Origin: an uncultured Sphingomonas sp.
Lineage (GTDB): Bacteria > Pseudomonadota > Alphaproteobacteria > Sphingomonadales > Sphingomonadaceae
DNA length: 64,000 nt
Direction of reading: 5' to 3'
NCBI GenBank assembly: GCA_913775315.1
Contig: CAJYIX010000004.1
Location: forward strand, 1 to 64,000
The notes under the pieces: generated by a model
Told to the model about the DNA's origin: nothing
The model's database searches: none
Seen by the model: only the letters and a program-made list of their open reading frames with translations
In this document: piece after piece, positions 20,580 to 29,062 of the stretch
Layout: each line of letters begins with the position of its first letter
Numbering within the stretch: position 1 is the first letter of the stretch
Translations under genes and position numbers: made by a program

Positions 20580-21567
20580 ATCGCCGCACGTCGCGGGCGC
20601 CCGCCTGAAACGCGGCGAGGTCGGCGCGGGTGAAGCGGGAGAAGTCGCCGGGCAGGCTGTGCTTGAGGGCGGCGAGTGCGAGGCCGGCCTCCACCGTTTC
20701 CTGCGGCGAGAGGCCGGCATGGAGGCCGTGGAGGATGCCCGCCGCGAACGCGTCGCCGCCGCCGATCCGGTCGACGATGCCGGTGACGGCAATCTCGTCG
20801 GTTTCGTACGCGGCGTCCGGCGTATCGAATCGCGCGGACAGACGGTGGTGGTCGGCGTCGATGACCGTCCGCGCGGTCGAGGCGATGGCGGTGAGGTTGG
20901 GGAAGGCCGCGAACGCCACCTCTGCCGCCGCGCGGGCCTCGCGCACGTCGCGGCCGGTCAGCAGCGCCACGTCGCGGTGGTTGCCGAAGAACAGATCGGC
21001 CTGCGCCACCAGCTCGGTCAGCACGCCGCGCGGATCGCTGTCCCAGCTTTCCCACAGGCGCGCTCGGTAATTGCCGTCGAACGAGACGGGGACGCCCGCC
21101 GCCCGCGCCGCGCGCGCGGCCGCGAGCGCGTGGGCGGCGCTGGCATGGCCGAGCGCGGGTGTGATGCCCGACAGGTGGAGCCGCGCGGCGCCGTCGAGCA
21201 AGGCGGGCCAGTCGTACCCATCTGCCTCGACGAACGCCGAGCCGGCGCGGTCATAGACGATGTCGGCGGCACGCACGCCCGCGCCAGGCGACATGAAGTA
21301 AAGGCCCAGCCGCCCCGGCCCGGTCGCGACGCGGCTGGTGTCCACCCCCGCCGCGCGCATCGCCGCGACCGCGCCCCGGCCCAAAGCGTTGTCGGGCACT
21401 GTGCTCACGATCGCGGTCGGGTGGTCGAGCGCGGCGAGGCCCGCCGCCACGTTCGCCTCCGCCCCGCCGACGACGATATCGAGCCGGGGGGACTGCATCA
21501 GCAGCTCGCGGCCCGGCGCGGACAGGCGGAGCAGCAATTCGCCGAAGCAGACGATCGGTCCTGACAT
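20578..21567 (-). CDS. kdgK: PfkB-family sugar kinase, probable 2-keto-3-deoxygluconate kinase
   Basis: A 329-residue ribokinase-fold kinase. It has the N-terminal signature VGGAEANVAAGLAALD and the C-terminal catalytic motif DRIGGGDAFAAGILHGL, whose Asp is the general base. Context (uxaC and uxuB divergently encoded) points to phosphorylation of 2-keto-3-deoxygluconate, the last step before Entner-Doudoroff cleavage. A 14-bp perfect palindrome in the shared promoter region with uxaC indicates joint control by the LacI-family regulator encoded nearby. Confidence 0.85.
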   Translation of the reverse strand: MSGPIVCFGELLLRLSAPGRELLMQSPRLDIVVGGAEANVAAGLAALDHPTAIVSTVPDNALGRGAVAAMRAAGVDTSRVATGPGRLGLYFMSPGAGVRAADIVYDRAGSAFVEADGYDWPALLDGAARLHLSGITPALGHASAAHALAAARAARAAGVPVSFDGNYRARLWESWDSDPRGVLTELVAQADLFFGNHRDVALLTGRDVREARAAAEVAFAAFPNLTAIASTARTVIDADHHRLSARFDTPDAAYETDEIAVTGIVDRIGGGDAFAAGILHGLHAGLSPQETVEAGLALAALKHSLPGDFSRFTRADLAAFQAGARDVRR

Positions 21568-21609
21568 AACCCTCTCCCTACGCGCTGGCCTTGCCGTTCG
21601 CTAGTCCGT

Positions 21610-21623
21610 TGCCAGCGCTGGCA
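21610..21623. promoter_or_regulatory. LacI-type operator between kdgK and uxaC
   Basis: TGCCAGCGCTGGCA is a perfect 14-bp palindrome with the central CG step typical of LacI/GalR operators. It lies in the 88-bp divergent promoter region of kdgK and uxaC. A near-identical site stands immediately upstream of the LacI-family gene of the cluster. Confidence 0.75.
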
Positions 21624-21655
21624 CAAGCGGCTATCGCAAAGGCGAGGAGAGGAAG

Positions 21656-23077
21656 ATGCGTCCCCTGAAGCTCGATCCCAATCGCCTGTTTCCCGCCGAG
21701 CCACGTACCCGCGACATCGCCCGTGCGCTCTATGCCGAGATCGGCGGGCTTCCGATCGTCAGCCCGCACGGGCACACCGACCCCGCCTGGTTCGCGACCG
21801 ATGCGCCCTTCGCGAACGCCACCGAGCTGTTGCTCGCGCCCGATCACTACATCTTTCGGATGCTCTATTCGCAGGGCGTGTCGCTTGACGCGCTCGGCGT
21901 GCGCAGCCGCGCCGGCGCGCCCGCGACCGACCCGCGCGAGGCGTGGCGGACCTTCGCCGCGCATTATCACCTGTTCCGCGGCACCCCGTCGCGGCTGTGG
22001 CTCGACCATGTGTTCGCCGAGGTGCTGGGGATCGAGGTCGCGCTCGAACCGGCGAGCGCCGATCATTATTACGACACGATCAACGCGGCGCTGGCGACCC
22101 CCGGCTACTACCCGCGCGCACTGTTCGAGCGGTTCGGGATCGAGTTCCTCGCGACCACCGAGGGCGCGGACGATCCACTCGATCACCACAAGGCGATCCG
22201 CGCGTCGGGCTGGGGCGGGCGGGTCGTCTCGACCTATCGCCCCGACGCGGTGATCGACGCCGAGCATGAGGGCTTCGCTGCTGCACTCGAGCGATTCGGG
22301 ACGCTGACCGGCGAGGACGTGATGACGTGGGACGGCTATCTCGCCGCGCACCGCCGCCGCCGTGCCGATTTCCGTGCACTCGGCGCGACCGCGACCGACC
22401 ACGGCCATGCCAGCGCGCGGACGGCGAACCTGTCGCGCGTCGAAAGCGCTGCGCTGTTCGATCGCATCGTCACCGGCCGGTTCGAGGCGGGCGATGCCGA
22501 GCTGTTCCGCGCGCAGATGCTGACCGAAATGGCGAAGATGAGCGTCGAGGACGGGATGGTCATGCAGATTCATCCCGGCTCCTTCCGCAACCACAATGCC
22601 GCGCTGTTCGCCAGCCACGGGCGCGACAAGGGCGCCGATATTCCGATGCGCGCCGATTTCGTGGGTGCGCTGAAGCCGATGCTGGACGTGGTGGGGAACG
22701 AGCGCGACCTGACGATCATCCTCTTCACGCTCGACGAGACGACCTATGCGCGCGAGTTGGCGCCGCTGGCGGGGCATTATCCCTGCCTGCGGCTGGGGCC
22801 GGCCTGGTGGTTCCACGACAGTCCCGAGGGGATGCGCCGGTTCCGCGAGATGACGACCGAGACAGCGGGCTTCTACAACACCGTCGGGTTCGACGACGAC
22901 ACGCGCGCGTTCCTGTCGATCCCGGCGCGGCACGACGTCGCCCGCCGCGTCGACTGCGCGTTCCTCGCCCGGCTGGTGGCGGAGGGGCCGATCGCCGACT
23001 GGGAAGCCGCCGAGCTGGCGCAGGAACTGACGGTGGGGCTGGTGCGCCGCGCCTACAAGCTGGGCAAGCCGGCATGA
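21656..23077 (+). CDS. uxaC: Glucuronate isomerase
   Basis: A 473-residue UxaC-family isomerase. It starts MRPLKLDPNRLFPAEP and shows ISPHGHTDPAWF-type metal residues (VSPHGHTDP), DHYIFRMLYSQG and the QIHPGSFRNHN segment characteristic of the family's TIM barrel. It converts D-glucuronate to D-fructuronate (or galacturonate to tagaturonate). GAGGAGAGGAAG just upstream is a strong ribosome-binding region. The stop overlaps the uxuB start (ATGA). Mannonate dehydratase, the next but one pathway step, is not in the window. Confidence 0.95.
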   Translation: MRPLKLDPNRLFPAEPRTRDIARALYAEIGGLPIVSPHGHTDPAWFATDAPFANATELLLAPDHYIFRMLYSQGVSLDALGVRSRAGAPATDPREAWRTFAAHYHLFRGTPSRLWLDHVFAEVLGIEVALEPASADHYYDTINAALATPGYYPRALFERFGIEFLATTEGADDPLDHHKAIRASGWGGRVVSTYRPDAVIDAEHEGFAAALERFGTLTGEDVMTWDGYLAAHRRRRADFRALGATATDHGHASARTANLSRVESAALFDRIVTGRFEAGDAELFRAQMLTEMAKMSVEDGMVMQIHPGSFRNHNAALFASHGRDKGADIPMRADFVGALKPMLDVVGNERDLTIILFTLDETTYARELAPLAGHYPCLRLGPAWWFHDSPEGMRRFREMTTETAGFYNTVGFDDDTRAFLSIPARHDVARRVDCAFLARLVAEGPIADWEAAELAQELTVGLVRRAYKLGKPA

Positions 23078-24432
23078 CGCGGCTGTCGCAGGCGGCGCTG
23101 CCGCTTCCTCACAGGCCGCGTTACGACCGCGCGGCGTTGCGGACCGGCATCGTCCATTTCGGGCCGGGGGCGTTCCACCGCGCGCATCAGCTGCCGGTGT
23201 ACGACGCGCTCAACGCCGTCGATCCGCGCTGGGGCGTGGTTGGGGTGAGCCTCAATTCTGGATCGGTGGCGAACGCGCTCAATCCGCAGGATGGGCTCTA
23301 CACGCTGGCACTGCTCGATGCGGCGCCGTCGTTCGAGGTGGTGGGTGCGCTCCGCCACGTGCTGACTGCGGGGGATGGCGCCGCGATCCTCGATGTGATC
23401 GCCGCGCCCGACACGCGCGTGCTGAGCGCGACGGTGACGGAAAAGGGCTATTGCTACGCCGCCGACGGCAGCCTCGACATGGATCACCCCGCGATCGTCC
23501 ACGACCGCGCGAATGAGGGGACGCCCAGGTCGCTGGTGGGCTGGATCGTCACCGGCCTTGCCGCGCGGCGGGCGGCGGGGACGGGCGGACTGACCGTGCT
23601 TTCCTGCGACAACCTCGCCGACAACGGGGCCAAGCTCGGCCGCGCGGTGGCGGCGCTGGCGGCGACGCGGGACGACGGCCTCGTCGACTGGATCGCGGGG
23701 GAAGTGCGCTTTCCCTCGACGATGGTCGATGCGATCACGCCCGCCACCGACGACGCGCTGCGGGCGCGGGTGGCCGAGGCGACCAGGCTGGAGGACGCAT
23801 GGCCGGTCCAGCGCGAGCGGTTCTGGCAATGGGTGGTCGAGGATGATTTCGCGCCCGGCGAGCGCCCCGACATTGCCGCCGCGGGGGTCACGCTGACGCA
23901 CGACGTGCGCGGATATGAGCTCGCCAAGCTCCGGCTTCTCAACGGCGCGCATTCGTCGCTCGCCTATCTTGGGCTGGAGCGTGGGCACGCGACCGTGGCG
24001 GAGGCGATGCGCGATCCCGCGCTTGCGACCTTCGTCGAGCGGCTGATGCGCGAGGATATTGCGCCGTCGCTGACGCCGCCGGCGGGTCTCGACGTGGATG
24101 CGTACGTCACCACGATCCTCGATCGCTTCGCCAACCCGGCGATCGCGCATCAACTGATCCAGATCGCTGCCGACGGGTCGCAGAAGCTGCCCTATCGCCT
24201 GCTCGACACGGTGCGCGCCGCGCGGGCGGCTGGGCGGCCGATCGACCGGCTGGCGGTGCCGATCGGCGCCTGGCTGCGCTTCGTCGAGCGGGGCGAGGGC
24301 GTCGCCGATCCGCTGGCGGCGCGGCTGGTGGGCCGGCCCGCGCGCGAGGTGCTGGGCCTTCGCAAGGTGTTCGGCGATCTGGCCGACGATGCGCCGTTCG
24401 TCGCGGCGGTGCTGGCGGCGCAGCCGATCTAG
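23074..24432 (+). CDS. uxuB: Mannitol dehydrogenase family, probable fructuronate reductase
   Basis: A 452-residue long-chain polyol dehydrogenase. The N-terminal segment GIVHFGPGAFHRAHQ is the NAD-binding start of the family, and the catalytic-lysine region is KLRLLNGAHSSLAYLG. With uxaC directly upstream and overlapping by 4 bp, reduction of D-fructuronate to D-mannonate is the likely reaction; tagaturonate or mannitol are alternatives. Its TAG stop shares bases with the stop codon of the convergent lacI-type gene (CTAG). Confidence 0.9.
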   Translation: MTRLSQAALPLPHRPRYDRAALRTGIVHFGPGAFHRAHQLPVYDALNAVDPRWGVVGVSLNSGSVANALNPQDGLYTLALLDAAPSFEVVGALRHVLTAGDGAAILDVIAAPDTRVLSATVTEKGYCYAADGSLDMDHPAIVHDRANEGTPRSLVGWIVTGLAARRAAGTGGLTVLSCDNLADNGAKLGRAVAALAATRDDGLVDWIAGEVRFPSTMVDAITPATDDALRARVAEATRLEDAWPVQRERFWQWVVEDDFAPGERPDIAAAGVTLTHDVRGYELAKLRLLNGAHSSLAYLGLERGHATVAEAMRDPALATFVERLMREDIAPSLTPPAGLDVDAYVTTILDRFANPAIAHQLIQIAADGSQKLPYRLLDTVRAARAAGRPIDRLAVPIGAWLRFVERGEGVADPLAARLVGRPAREVLGLRKVFGDLADDAPFVAAVLAAQPI

Positions 24433-25424
24433 GCCGGGCCGGTCGACTCGGCGATCTGGAGGGTGAGCGTCGCGGCAAGGTCGCCGTCCGCCGCCCCACC
24501 CTCGATCGCGTCGATCAGCCGGTCGGCGGCGCGGGCGGCCATGTCGCCGAGCGGGCGGGCGACGGTGGTGAGCGCGGGCGTCAGCATCGTCGCCAGCGCA
24601 CTGCCGTCGAAGCCCGCGACGGAGAGGTCGCTGGGCACCGCGATGCCGATCCGCGCCGCGACCTTGAGCACGCCCGCCGCCATCACGTCGTTCGACGCGA
24701 AGATCGCGGTCGGGCGGTCGGTGCGGGACAGCAGCGCCTCGCCCGCCGCCACGCCGCCCGCGAACCGATAGTCGCCGGTGACCAGCAGCGCGGGGTCGAG
24801 CGGCGCGCCGGCCGCCGCGAGGGCTTCGGAAAACCCCGCGCGCCGCTCGCTCGCCGACAAGAGGCCCGGCGGGCCGCTGACGAAGCCGATCCGGCGATGG
24901 CCGAGCGACAGCAGGTGCCGGGCCACCGCACCGGCCGCCTCGCGCTCGTCGGACACGAGCATCGTCGCAAAGCCCGCGATGCGCGCGGCGGCGAAGGCGA
25001 TGGTCGGGACCGACAGGCTTTCGGCCAGCCCCGGCGCTTCGCACACGGGGGGCAGCACGATCAGCCCGTCGACGCGTGTCCGCCGGGCGAAGGCTGCGAT
25101 ATCCTCGACTGCGGCGTCGCCCCCCGCCGGGTGCACCACCATCTCGTACCCGCGGGCGGAGGCGGCGGCGACGATCCCGCGCTGGACGGCGTCGAGGACA
25201 AGCGCGTTGGGATCGTCATGGACGAGGCCGATCAGGAACGACCGCCCCGTCGCCAGCGCCCGCGCGCGCAGGCTGGGCGAGAAGCCCAGCGCCGCGATCG
25301 CCGCGTCGATCCGCGCCCGCGTCTCGCCATTCACCTTCGTCGAGCGATTGAGAACGCGCGACACGGTGCGGATCGACACGCCCGCGCGCGCCGCGACGTC
25401 GTGGATGGTGGGCGGCTGACTCAT
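24429..25424 (-). CDS. LacI-family repressor of the glucuronate genes
   Basis: A 331-residue regulator. The N-terminal helix-turn-helix and hinge are evident in TIHDVAARAGVSIRTVSRVL and RARALATGRS. The rest is a periplasmic-binding-like effector domain (FLIGLVHDDPN ... VDGLIVLPP). It likely represses kdgK and uxaC-uxuB until a hexuronate intermediate binds. An operator-like palindrome lies two bases upstream of its own ATG, predicting autoregulation. The helix-turn-helix residues are intact; the effector is not identified. Confidence 0.92.
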   Translation of the reverse strand: MSQPPTIHDVAARAGVSIRTVSRVLNRSTKVNGETRARIDAAIAALGFSPSLRARALATGRSFLIGLVHDDPNALVLDAVQRGIVAAASARGYEMVVHPAGGDAAVEDIAAFARRTRVDGLIVLPPVCEAPGLAESLSVPTIAFAAARIAGFATMLVSDEREAAGAVARHLLSLGHRRIGFVSGPPGLLSASERRAGFSEALAAAGAPLDPALLVTGDYRFAGGVAAGEALLSRTDRPTAIFASNDVMAAGVLKVAARIGIAVPSDLSVAGFDGSALATMLTPALTTVARPLGDMAARAADRLIDAIEGGAADGDLAATLTLQIAESTGPA

Positions 25425-25425
25425 C

Positions 25426-25439
25426 TGCCAGCGCTAGCA
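25426..25439. promoter_or_regulatory. LacI-type operator at the repressor gene start
   Basis: TGCCAGCGCTAGCA matches the kdgK-uxaC palindrome at 13 of 14 positions. It ends immediately before the ATG of the LacI-family gene, where it would overlap the ribosome-binding region. This predicts negative autoregulation. Confidence 0.7.
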
Positions 25440-25464
25440 AGGATTGGCGGCGGTCGAAAAGCCC

Positions 25465-26886
25465 TCAGGCCGCCGACTGGTCGATGCCGAGCTCGCCGAG
25501 CTTGCGATAAAGCGTCGAGCGGCCGATGCCGAGACGGCGCGCGACCTCCGTCATCCGGCCGCGATAATGGCCGATGGCAAGGCGGATGACGTCGGCCTCG
25601 ATCTCTTCCAGCGCGCGCAGATTGCCATCGGGGCGGAACAGCGTGACCCCGCCTGAGGGTGCCGGTCCCTGGACCGCCGACGCGCCGCCATTGGCGGCCA
25701 TGTGCGCGATCTGAGGGAAATCACCGCGGGTCAGCGCGTCGCCGTCGCACAGCACCGCGGCGCGGAACAGCGCGTTCTGAAGCTGGCGGACATTGCCGGG
25801 CCAGTCGTAACTGCCGAGCAAGGCCAGCGCTTCGTCGGTGATGCCGAGCGGACGCAGGCCCGGCTGCTCGGCGATCCGCGCGAGCAGGTGGCGGGCGAGC
25901 GGGGCGACATCGCCCGGCCGGTCGCGCAGCGGCGGGATCGTCACCTGGACGACGTTGAGGCGGTAATAGAGGTCCTCGCGGAAGCGGCCGGCCTCGACCT
26001 CCTCGGTCAACGTCTTGTTGGTGGCGGCGACGACACGCACGTCGACTTCGCGCGCATGGCGCGCGCCCAGAGGCTGGAGTTCGCCCGACTGGAGGACCCG
26101 CAGGAGCTTGACCTGCGCCTCGAGCGGCATCTCGCCGATTTCATCGAGGAAGAGGGTGCCGCCGTCCGCCTCCTGAAAGCGCCCGATCTTGCGCTCGAAC
26201 GCGCCGGTGAAGGCGCCCTTCTCGTGCCCGAACAGTTCCGATTCGACGAGGTTGCCGGGGATCGCGCCGCAGTTGACGCGCACCAGCGGCTTTTTTGCGC
26301 GGGGCGATGCGGCGTGGATCGCCTCGGCCACCACTTCCTTGCCGACGCCGCTTTCGCCCTCGATCAGCACGGGGATGCGGGCGCGTGCCGCCTTGGCCGC
26401 GATGGCGAGCGCGGCGCGGAATTGCGGCGCGGAGCCGACGATCTCGTCGAAGGCGAGCGGCATCGACAGCTTTTCGGTCAATGGGCGCAATTCGCCCGCC
26501 GCCTTGCCCGCGACCGCCGCTTCGAGGGCAGAGAGCAGCCGCTCGGCGGCCAGCGGCTTGGTGAGGAAGTCGGTCGCGCCCGCGCGCATCGCATCGACGG
26601 CGCTTGCGACCGATCCGTTGGCGGTCAGCATCAGGATGGGCAGCGCCGGGCGATTGCGGCGCAATTCCGCGATCAGGCTGGTCGCGTCGCAATCGGGTGC
26701 CCAATGGTCGAGCACGATGGCGTCGAGGCTCATGCCGTCCTGCGTCCCGAGCATCGCCAGCGCGGTCTCGTGATCCCCGGCAAAGATCGTGCGCCATCCC
26801 CGGCGCGAGGCGATCGCCGCGATCAGCCGGCGCTGGGCCGGCTCCTCGTCGATCAGCATGAGCAGGCGCTGTCCGTTTCGTGTCAT
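25465..26886 (-). CDS. NtrC-type sigma-54-dependent response regulator
   Basis: A 473-residue three-domain activator. The receiver domain (about 1-125) has Asp60 as predicted phosphoacceptor and Lys110. The AAA+ domain has Walker A GESGVGKE at 177-184 and the sigma-54 contact loop GAFTGA at 224-229. The C-terminal Fis-type helix-turn-helix reads [19 protein letters not shown]. It would activate RpoN promoters after phosphorylation. The second acidic residue usually next to the receiver start is present (DEE, 13-15). No sensor kinase gene is adjacent; targets are unknown. Confidence 0.93.
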   Translation of the reverse strand: MTRNGQRLLMLIDEEPAQRRLIAAIASRRGWRTIFAGDHETALAMLGTQDGMSLDAIVLDHWAPDCDATSLIAELRRNRPALPILMLTANGSVASAVDAMRAGATDFLTKPLAAERLLSALEAAVAGKAAGELRPLTEKLSMPLAFDEIVGSAPQFRAALAIAAKAARARIPVLIEGESGVGKEVVAEAIHAASPRAKKPLVRVNCGAIPGNLVESELFGHEKGAFTGAFERKIGRFQEADGGTLFLDEIGEMPLEAQVKLLRVLQSGELQPLGARHAREVDVRVVAATNKTLTEEVEAGRFREDLYYRLNVVQVTIPPLRDRPGDVAPLARHLLARIAEQPGLRPLGITDEALALLGSYDWPGNVRQLQNALFRAAVLCDGDALTRGDFPQIAHMAANGGASAVQGPAPSGGVTLFRPDGNLRALEEIEADVIRLAIGHYRGRMTEVARRLGIGRSTLYRKLGELGIDQSAA

Positions 26887-27041
26887 CGCGAAATCTTTGT
26901 CCCCGTCGTCCCGCTTTCAGACAGGGTGGATAGCGCCGAAGCGTAAAGCCCGGCTTAAGCGCCGCAATGGTTCCGGCCCTTGCCGAGAGCGGCGACCGCT
27001 GGCTAAGGATGGACCCAAGACGTTATTCAAACGGGGACTGT

Positions 27042-27167
27042 ATGGCCGACCAAACCCAGACGCCGCTGCGCGAGGATACCTATTCGAGCTTTATCGGCAT
27101 GGTGAAGGTGGGATCGATCGTCGTCGCGATCGCCGCCGCCGTCGTCGTCGGCCTGATCGCCAGCTGA
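27042..27167 (+). CDS. aa3-type cytochrome c oxidase subunit IV
   Basis: A 41-residue single-span protein. A short polar start (MADQTQTPLREDTYSSF) is followed by GMVKVGSIVVAIAAAVVVGL, one transmembrane helix. This is the small subunit IV found in alphaproteobacterial aa3 oxidases. ATG 27042 is preceded by ACGGGGAC; an in-frame ATG at 26967 would add an unlikely 25 residues. It lies 4 bp before pntAA, an arrangement that probably makes it the first gene of that operon. Confidence 0.75.
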   Translation: MADQTQTPLREDTYSSFIGMVKVGSIVVAIAAAVVVGLIAS

Positions 27168-27171
27168 TCCC

Positions 27172-28290
27172 ATGAAGATCGCCGTCCTCCGCGAAACTGC
27201 CCCCGGTGAAGCCCGCGTGGCGGCGACGCCGGAGACGGTGAAGAAGTTCATCGCGCTCGGCGCGACCGTTGCGGTCGAGGCGGGGGCGGGCGAGCATGCC
27301 TCGATCGCCGACGCCGCCTTTGCCGATGCGGGCGCCAGCATCGGCGACCGCGCCGCGACGCTGGCGGGTGCGGAGATCGTGCTCGGCGTGCAGGGGCCGG
27401 AGCCGGAGGGCTTGCCGCGCGGTGCCTGGGTCGCGGCGGGCCTCAATCCGTTCGGTGAACGCGCGCGCGTCGACGCCTATGCCGCGGCGGGGGTCGAGGC
27501 GCTGGCGATGGAGTTCATGCCGCGCATCACCCGTGCGCAGTCGATGGACATCCTTTCCTCGCAATCGAACCTGTCAGGCTACAAGGCGGTGCTCGACGCC
27601 GCTGCCGAATATGGCCGCGCCTTCCCGATGATGATGACCGCGGCGGGCACGGTCAGTGCCGCACGCGTCTTCGTAATGGGCGTCGGCGTCGCGGGGCTCC
27701 AGGCGATCGCGACCGCCCGCCGGCTGGGCGCGCAGGTGTCCGCCACCGACGTGCGCGCCGCAACCAAGGAGCAGATCCTGTCGCTGGGTGCCAAGCCGAT
27801 TTTCGTCGAGGCGGTGAAGGGTATCGAGGGCGAGGGCACCGGCGGCTATGCCACCGAGATGAGCGACGAGTACAAGGCCGCGCAGGCCGAGCTCGTCTCC
27901 AGCCACATTGCCAAGCAGGATATCGTCATCACCACCGCGCTGATCCCCGGCCGCCCCGCGCCGCGCCTCGTCACCGACGCGCAGGTGGCGAGCATGCGGC
28001 CAGGCAGCGTCATCGTCGACCTCGCGGTCGAGCAGGGTGGCAATGTCGAGGGGGCGGTAGCGGGCGAAGTCGTGGTGCGCCACGGCGTCAAGATCGTCGG
28101 CCACCGCAACGTGCCGTCGCGGCTTGCCGCCGACGCCTCGGCACTGTTCGCGCGCAACCTGTTCAACTTCCTCTCCGCCTTCTGGGACAAGGAAAGCGGC
28201 CGCCCGGTCCTCGATGCCGAGATCGGCGACGCGATCCGGTTGACGAAGGACGGGCAGGTGGTGAACCATCGGCTGACCGGCGCAGCCTGA
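27172..28290 (+). CDS. pntAA: NAD(P) transhydrogenase, subunit alpha part 1
   Basis: A 372-residue NAD(H)-binding domain I of proton-translocating transhydrogenase. The start KIAVLRETAPGEARVAATP, the SQSNLSGYKAV loop and the Rossmann motif VMGVGVAGLQAIATARRLGA are diagnostic, as is the KQDIVITTALIPGRPAP mobile loop. Together with the other two chains it couples hydride transfer from NADH to NADP+ with proton entry. The subunit is split from its membrane part, as is usual in alphaproteobacteria. The following PH-domain gene starts within its last codon. Confidence 0.96.
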   Translation: MKIAVLRETAPGEARVAATPETVKKFIALGATVAVEAGAGEHASIADAAFADAGASIGDRAATLAGAEIVLGVQGPEPEGLPRGAWVAAGLNPFGERARVDAYAAAGVEALAMEFMPRITRAQSMDILSSQSNLSGYKAVLDAAAEYGRAFPMMMTAAGTVSAARVFVMGVGVAGLQAIATARRLGAQVSATDVRAATKEQILSLGAKPIFVEAVKGIEGEGTGGYATEMSDEYKAAQAELVSSHIAKQDIVITTALIPGRPAPRLVTDAQVASMRPGSVIVDLAVEQGGNVEGAVAGEVVVRHGVKIVGHRNVPSRLAADASALFARNLFNFLSAFWDKESGRPVLDAEIGDAIRLTKDGQVVNHRLTGAA

Positions 28291-28661
28291 TGGGCCTCTT
28301 CAACGCGACCGAGACGAATGCCGAGACGGTCGCGCGCGACTATGCGCCGGTGCTGATCGAGGGCGAGCGCGTGCTGATCGCGTTCAAGACGATGCGCGAC
28401 CTCGTCTTCTTAACGAACTACCGCCTGTGCACCGTCAACGTGCAGGGGCTGACCGGGCGCAAGGTCGAGATCGAAAGCATCCCCTACAAGTCGATCACCC
28501 GCTGGGCGATCGAGCGGGCGGGGACGTTCGACATGGATGCCGACCTTACCATCTGGGTCTCGGGCAGCGACGAGCCGCTTGAGGTCAAGGTGGCGGCGAG
28601 CGCCAATATCGTCGGCGTACAGCAGGTGCTGGCGCGGGCCATTCTGGGAGGGGGCCGCTGA
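28290..28661 (+). CDS. PH-domain protein embedded in the transhydrogenase operon
   Basis: A 123-residue soluble protein with the bacterial PH-domain (bPH_1-like) pattern: ERVLIAFKTMRDLVFLTNYRL, then VEIESIPYKSITRWAIE, and a C-terminal helix. Such domains are widespread and of unknown function in bacteria. It starts one base from the end of pntAA and ends one base before pntAB, so it is co-translated between the two halves of the alpha subunit. A role in assembly or regulation of transhydrogenase is possible but only inferred from position. Confidence 0.75.
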   Translation: MGLFNATETNAETVARDYAPVLIEGERVLIAFKTMRDLVFLTNYRLCTVNVQGLTGRKVEIESIPYKSITRWAIERAGTFDMDADLTIWVSGSDEPLEVKVAASANIVGVQQVLARAILGGGR

Positions 28662-28957
28662 TGGACTTCGTTTCGATCCTGTCGATCTTCGTCATGGCGT
28701 GCTTCGTCGGCTATTATGTCGTCTGGTCGGTGACGCCGGCGCTGCACACGCCGTTGATGGCGGTCACCAACGCGATCTCGTCGGTCATCATCGTCGGTGC
28801 GCTGGTGGCGAGCGCGGCGGCGGGGTTCGCCGTGTCGAAGTGGCTGGGCCTCGCCGCCGTCGTACTGGCGAGCATCAACATCTTCGGCGGGTTCGCAGTC
28901 ACGCAGCGGATGCTGGCGATGTACAAGAAGAAGGAGCGACCGGAGGCCAAATCTTGA
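28661..28957 (+). CDS. pntAB: NAD(P) transhydrogenase, subunit alpha part 2
   Basis: A 98-residue membrane protein with three hydrophobic segments. The second and third are bounded by VWSVTPALHTPLMAVTNAIS, the typical HTPLMSVTNAISG-like signature of the transhydrogenase membrane domain, and NIFGGFAVTQRML. It forms the proton channel with PntB. The gene is followed by an 80-bp palindromic repeat that separates it from pntB. Confidence 0.93.
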   Translation: MDFVSILSIFVMACFVGYYVVWSVTPALHTPLMAVTNAISSVIIVGALVASAAAGFAVSKWLGLAAVVLASINIFGGFAVTQRMLAMYKKKERPEAKS

Positions 28958-28958
28958 C

Positions 28959-29039
28959 CGTCACCCCGGCGAAGGCCGGGGTCGGTTTCGGCAGGCGCAC
29001 GGATTGCGGCAAGCGATCCCGGCTTTCGCTGGGATGACG
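28959..29039. repeat. Palindromic repeat inside the pnt operon
   Basis: The left arm CGTCACCCCGGCGAAGGCCGGGGTC (28959-28983) is the inverted complement, with few mismatches, of the right arm GATCCCGGCTTTCGCTGGGATGACG (29015-29039). Each arm is also internally palindromic. The same arm pattern occurs between dnaK and dnaJ. It is probably a mobile REP-like element; located between co-transcribed genes, it may affect mRNA processing. Confidence 0.75.
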
Positions 29040-29062
29040 TGAGTAGAATAAAGGGGTTGGGG

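Noticed and set aside
29039-29062. GTG start of pntB at 29039
   Set aside because: It overlaps the right arm of the palindromic repeat and would add eight residues not expected for PntB; ATG 29063 has a purine-rich element just upstream.
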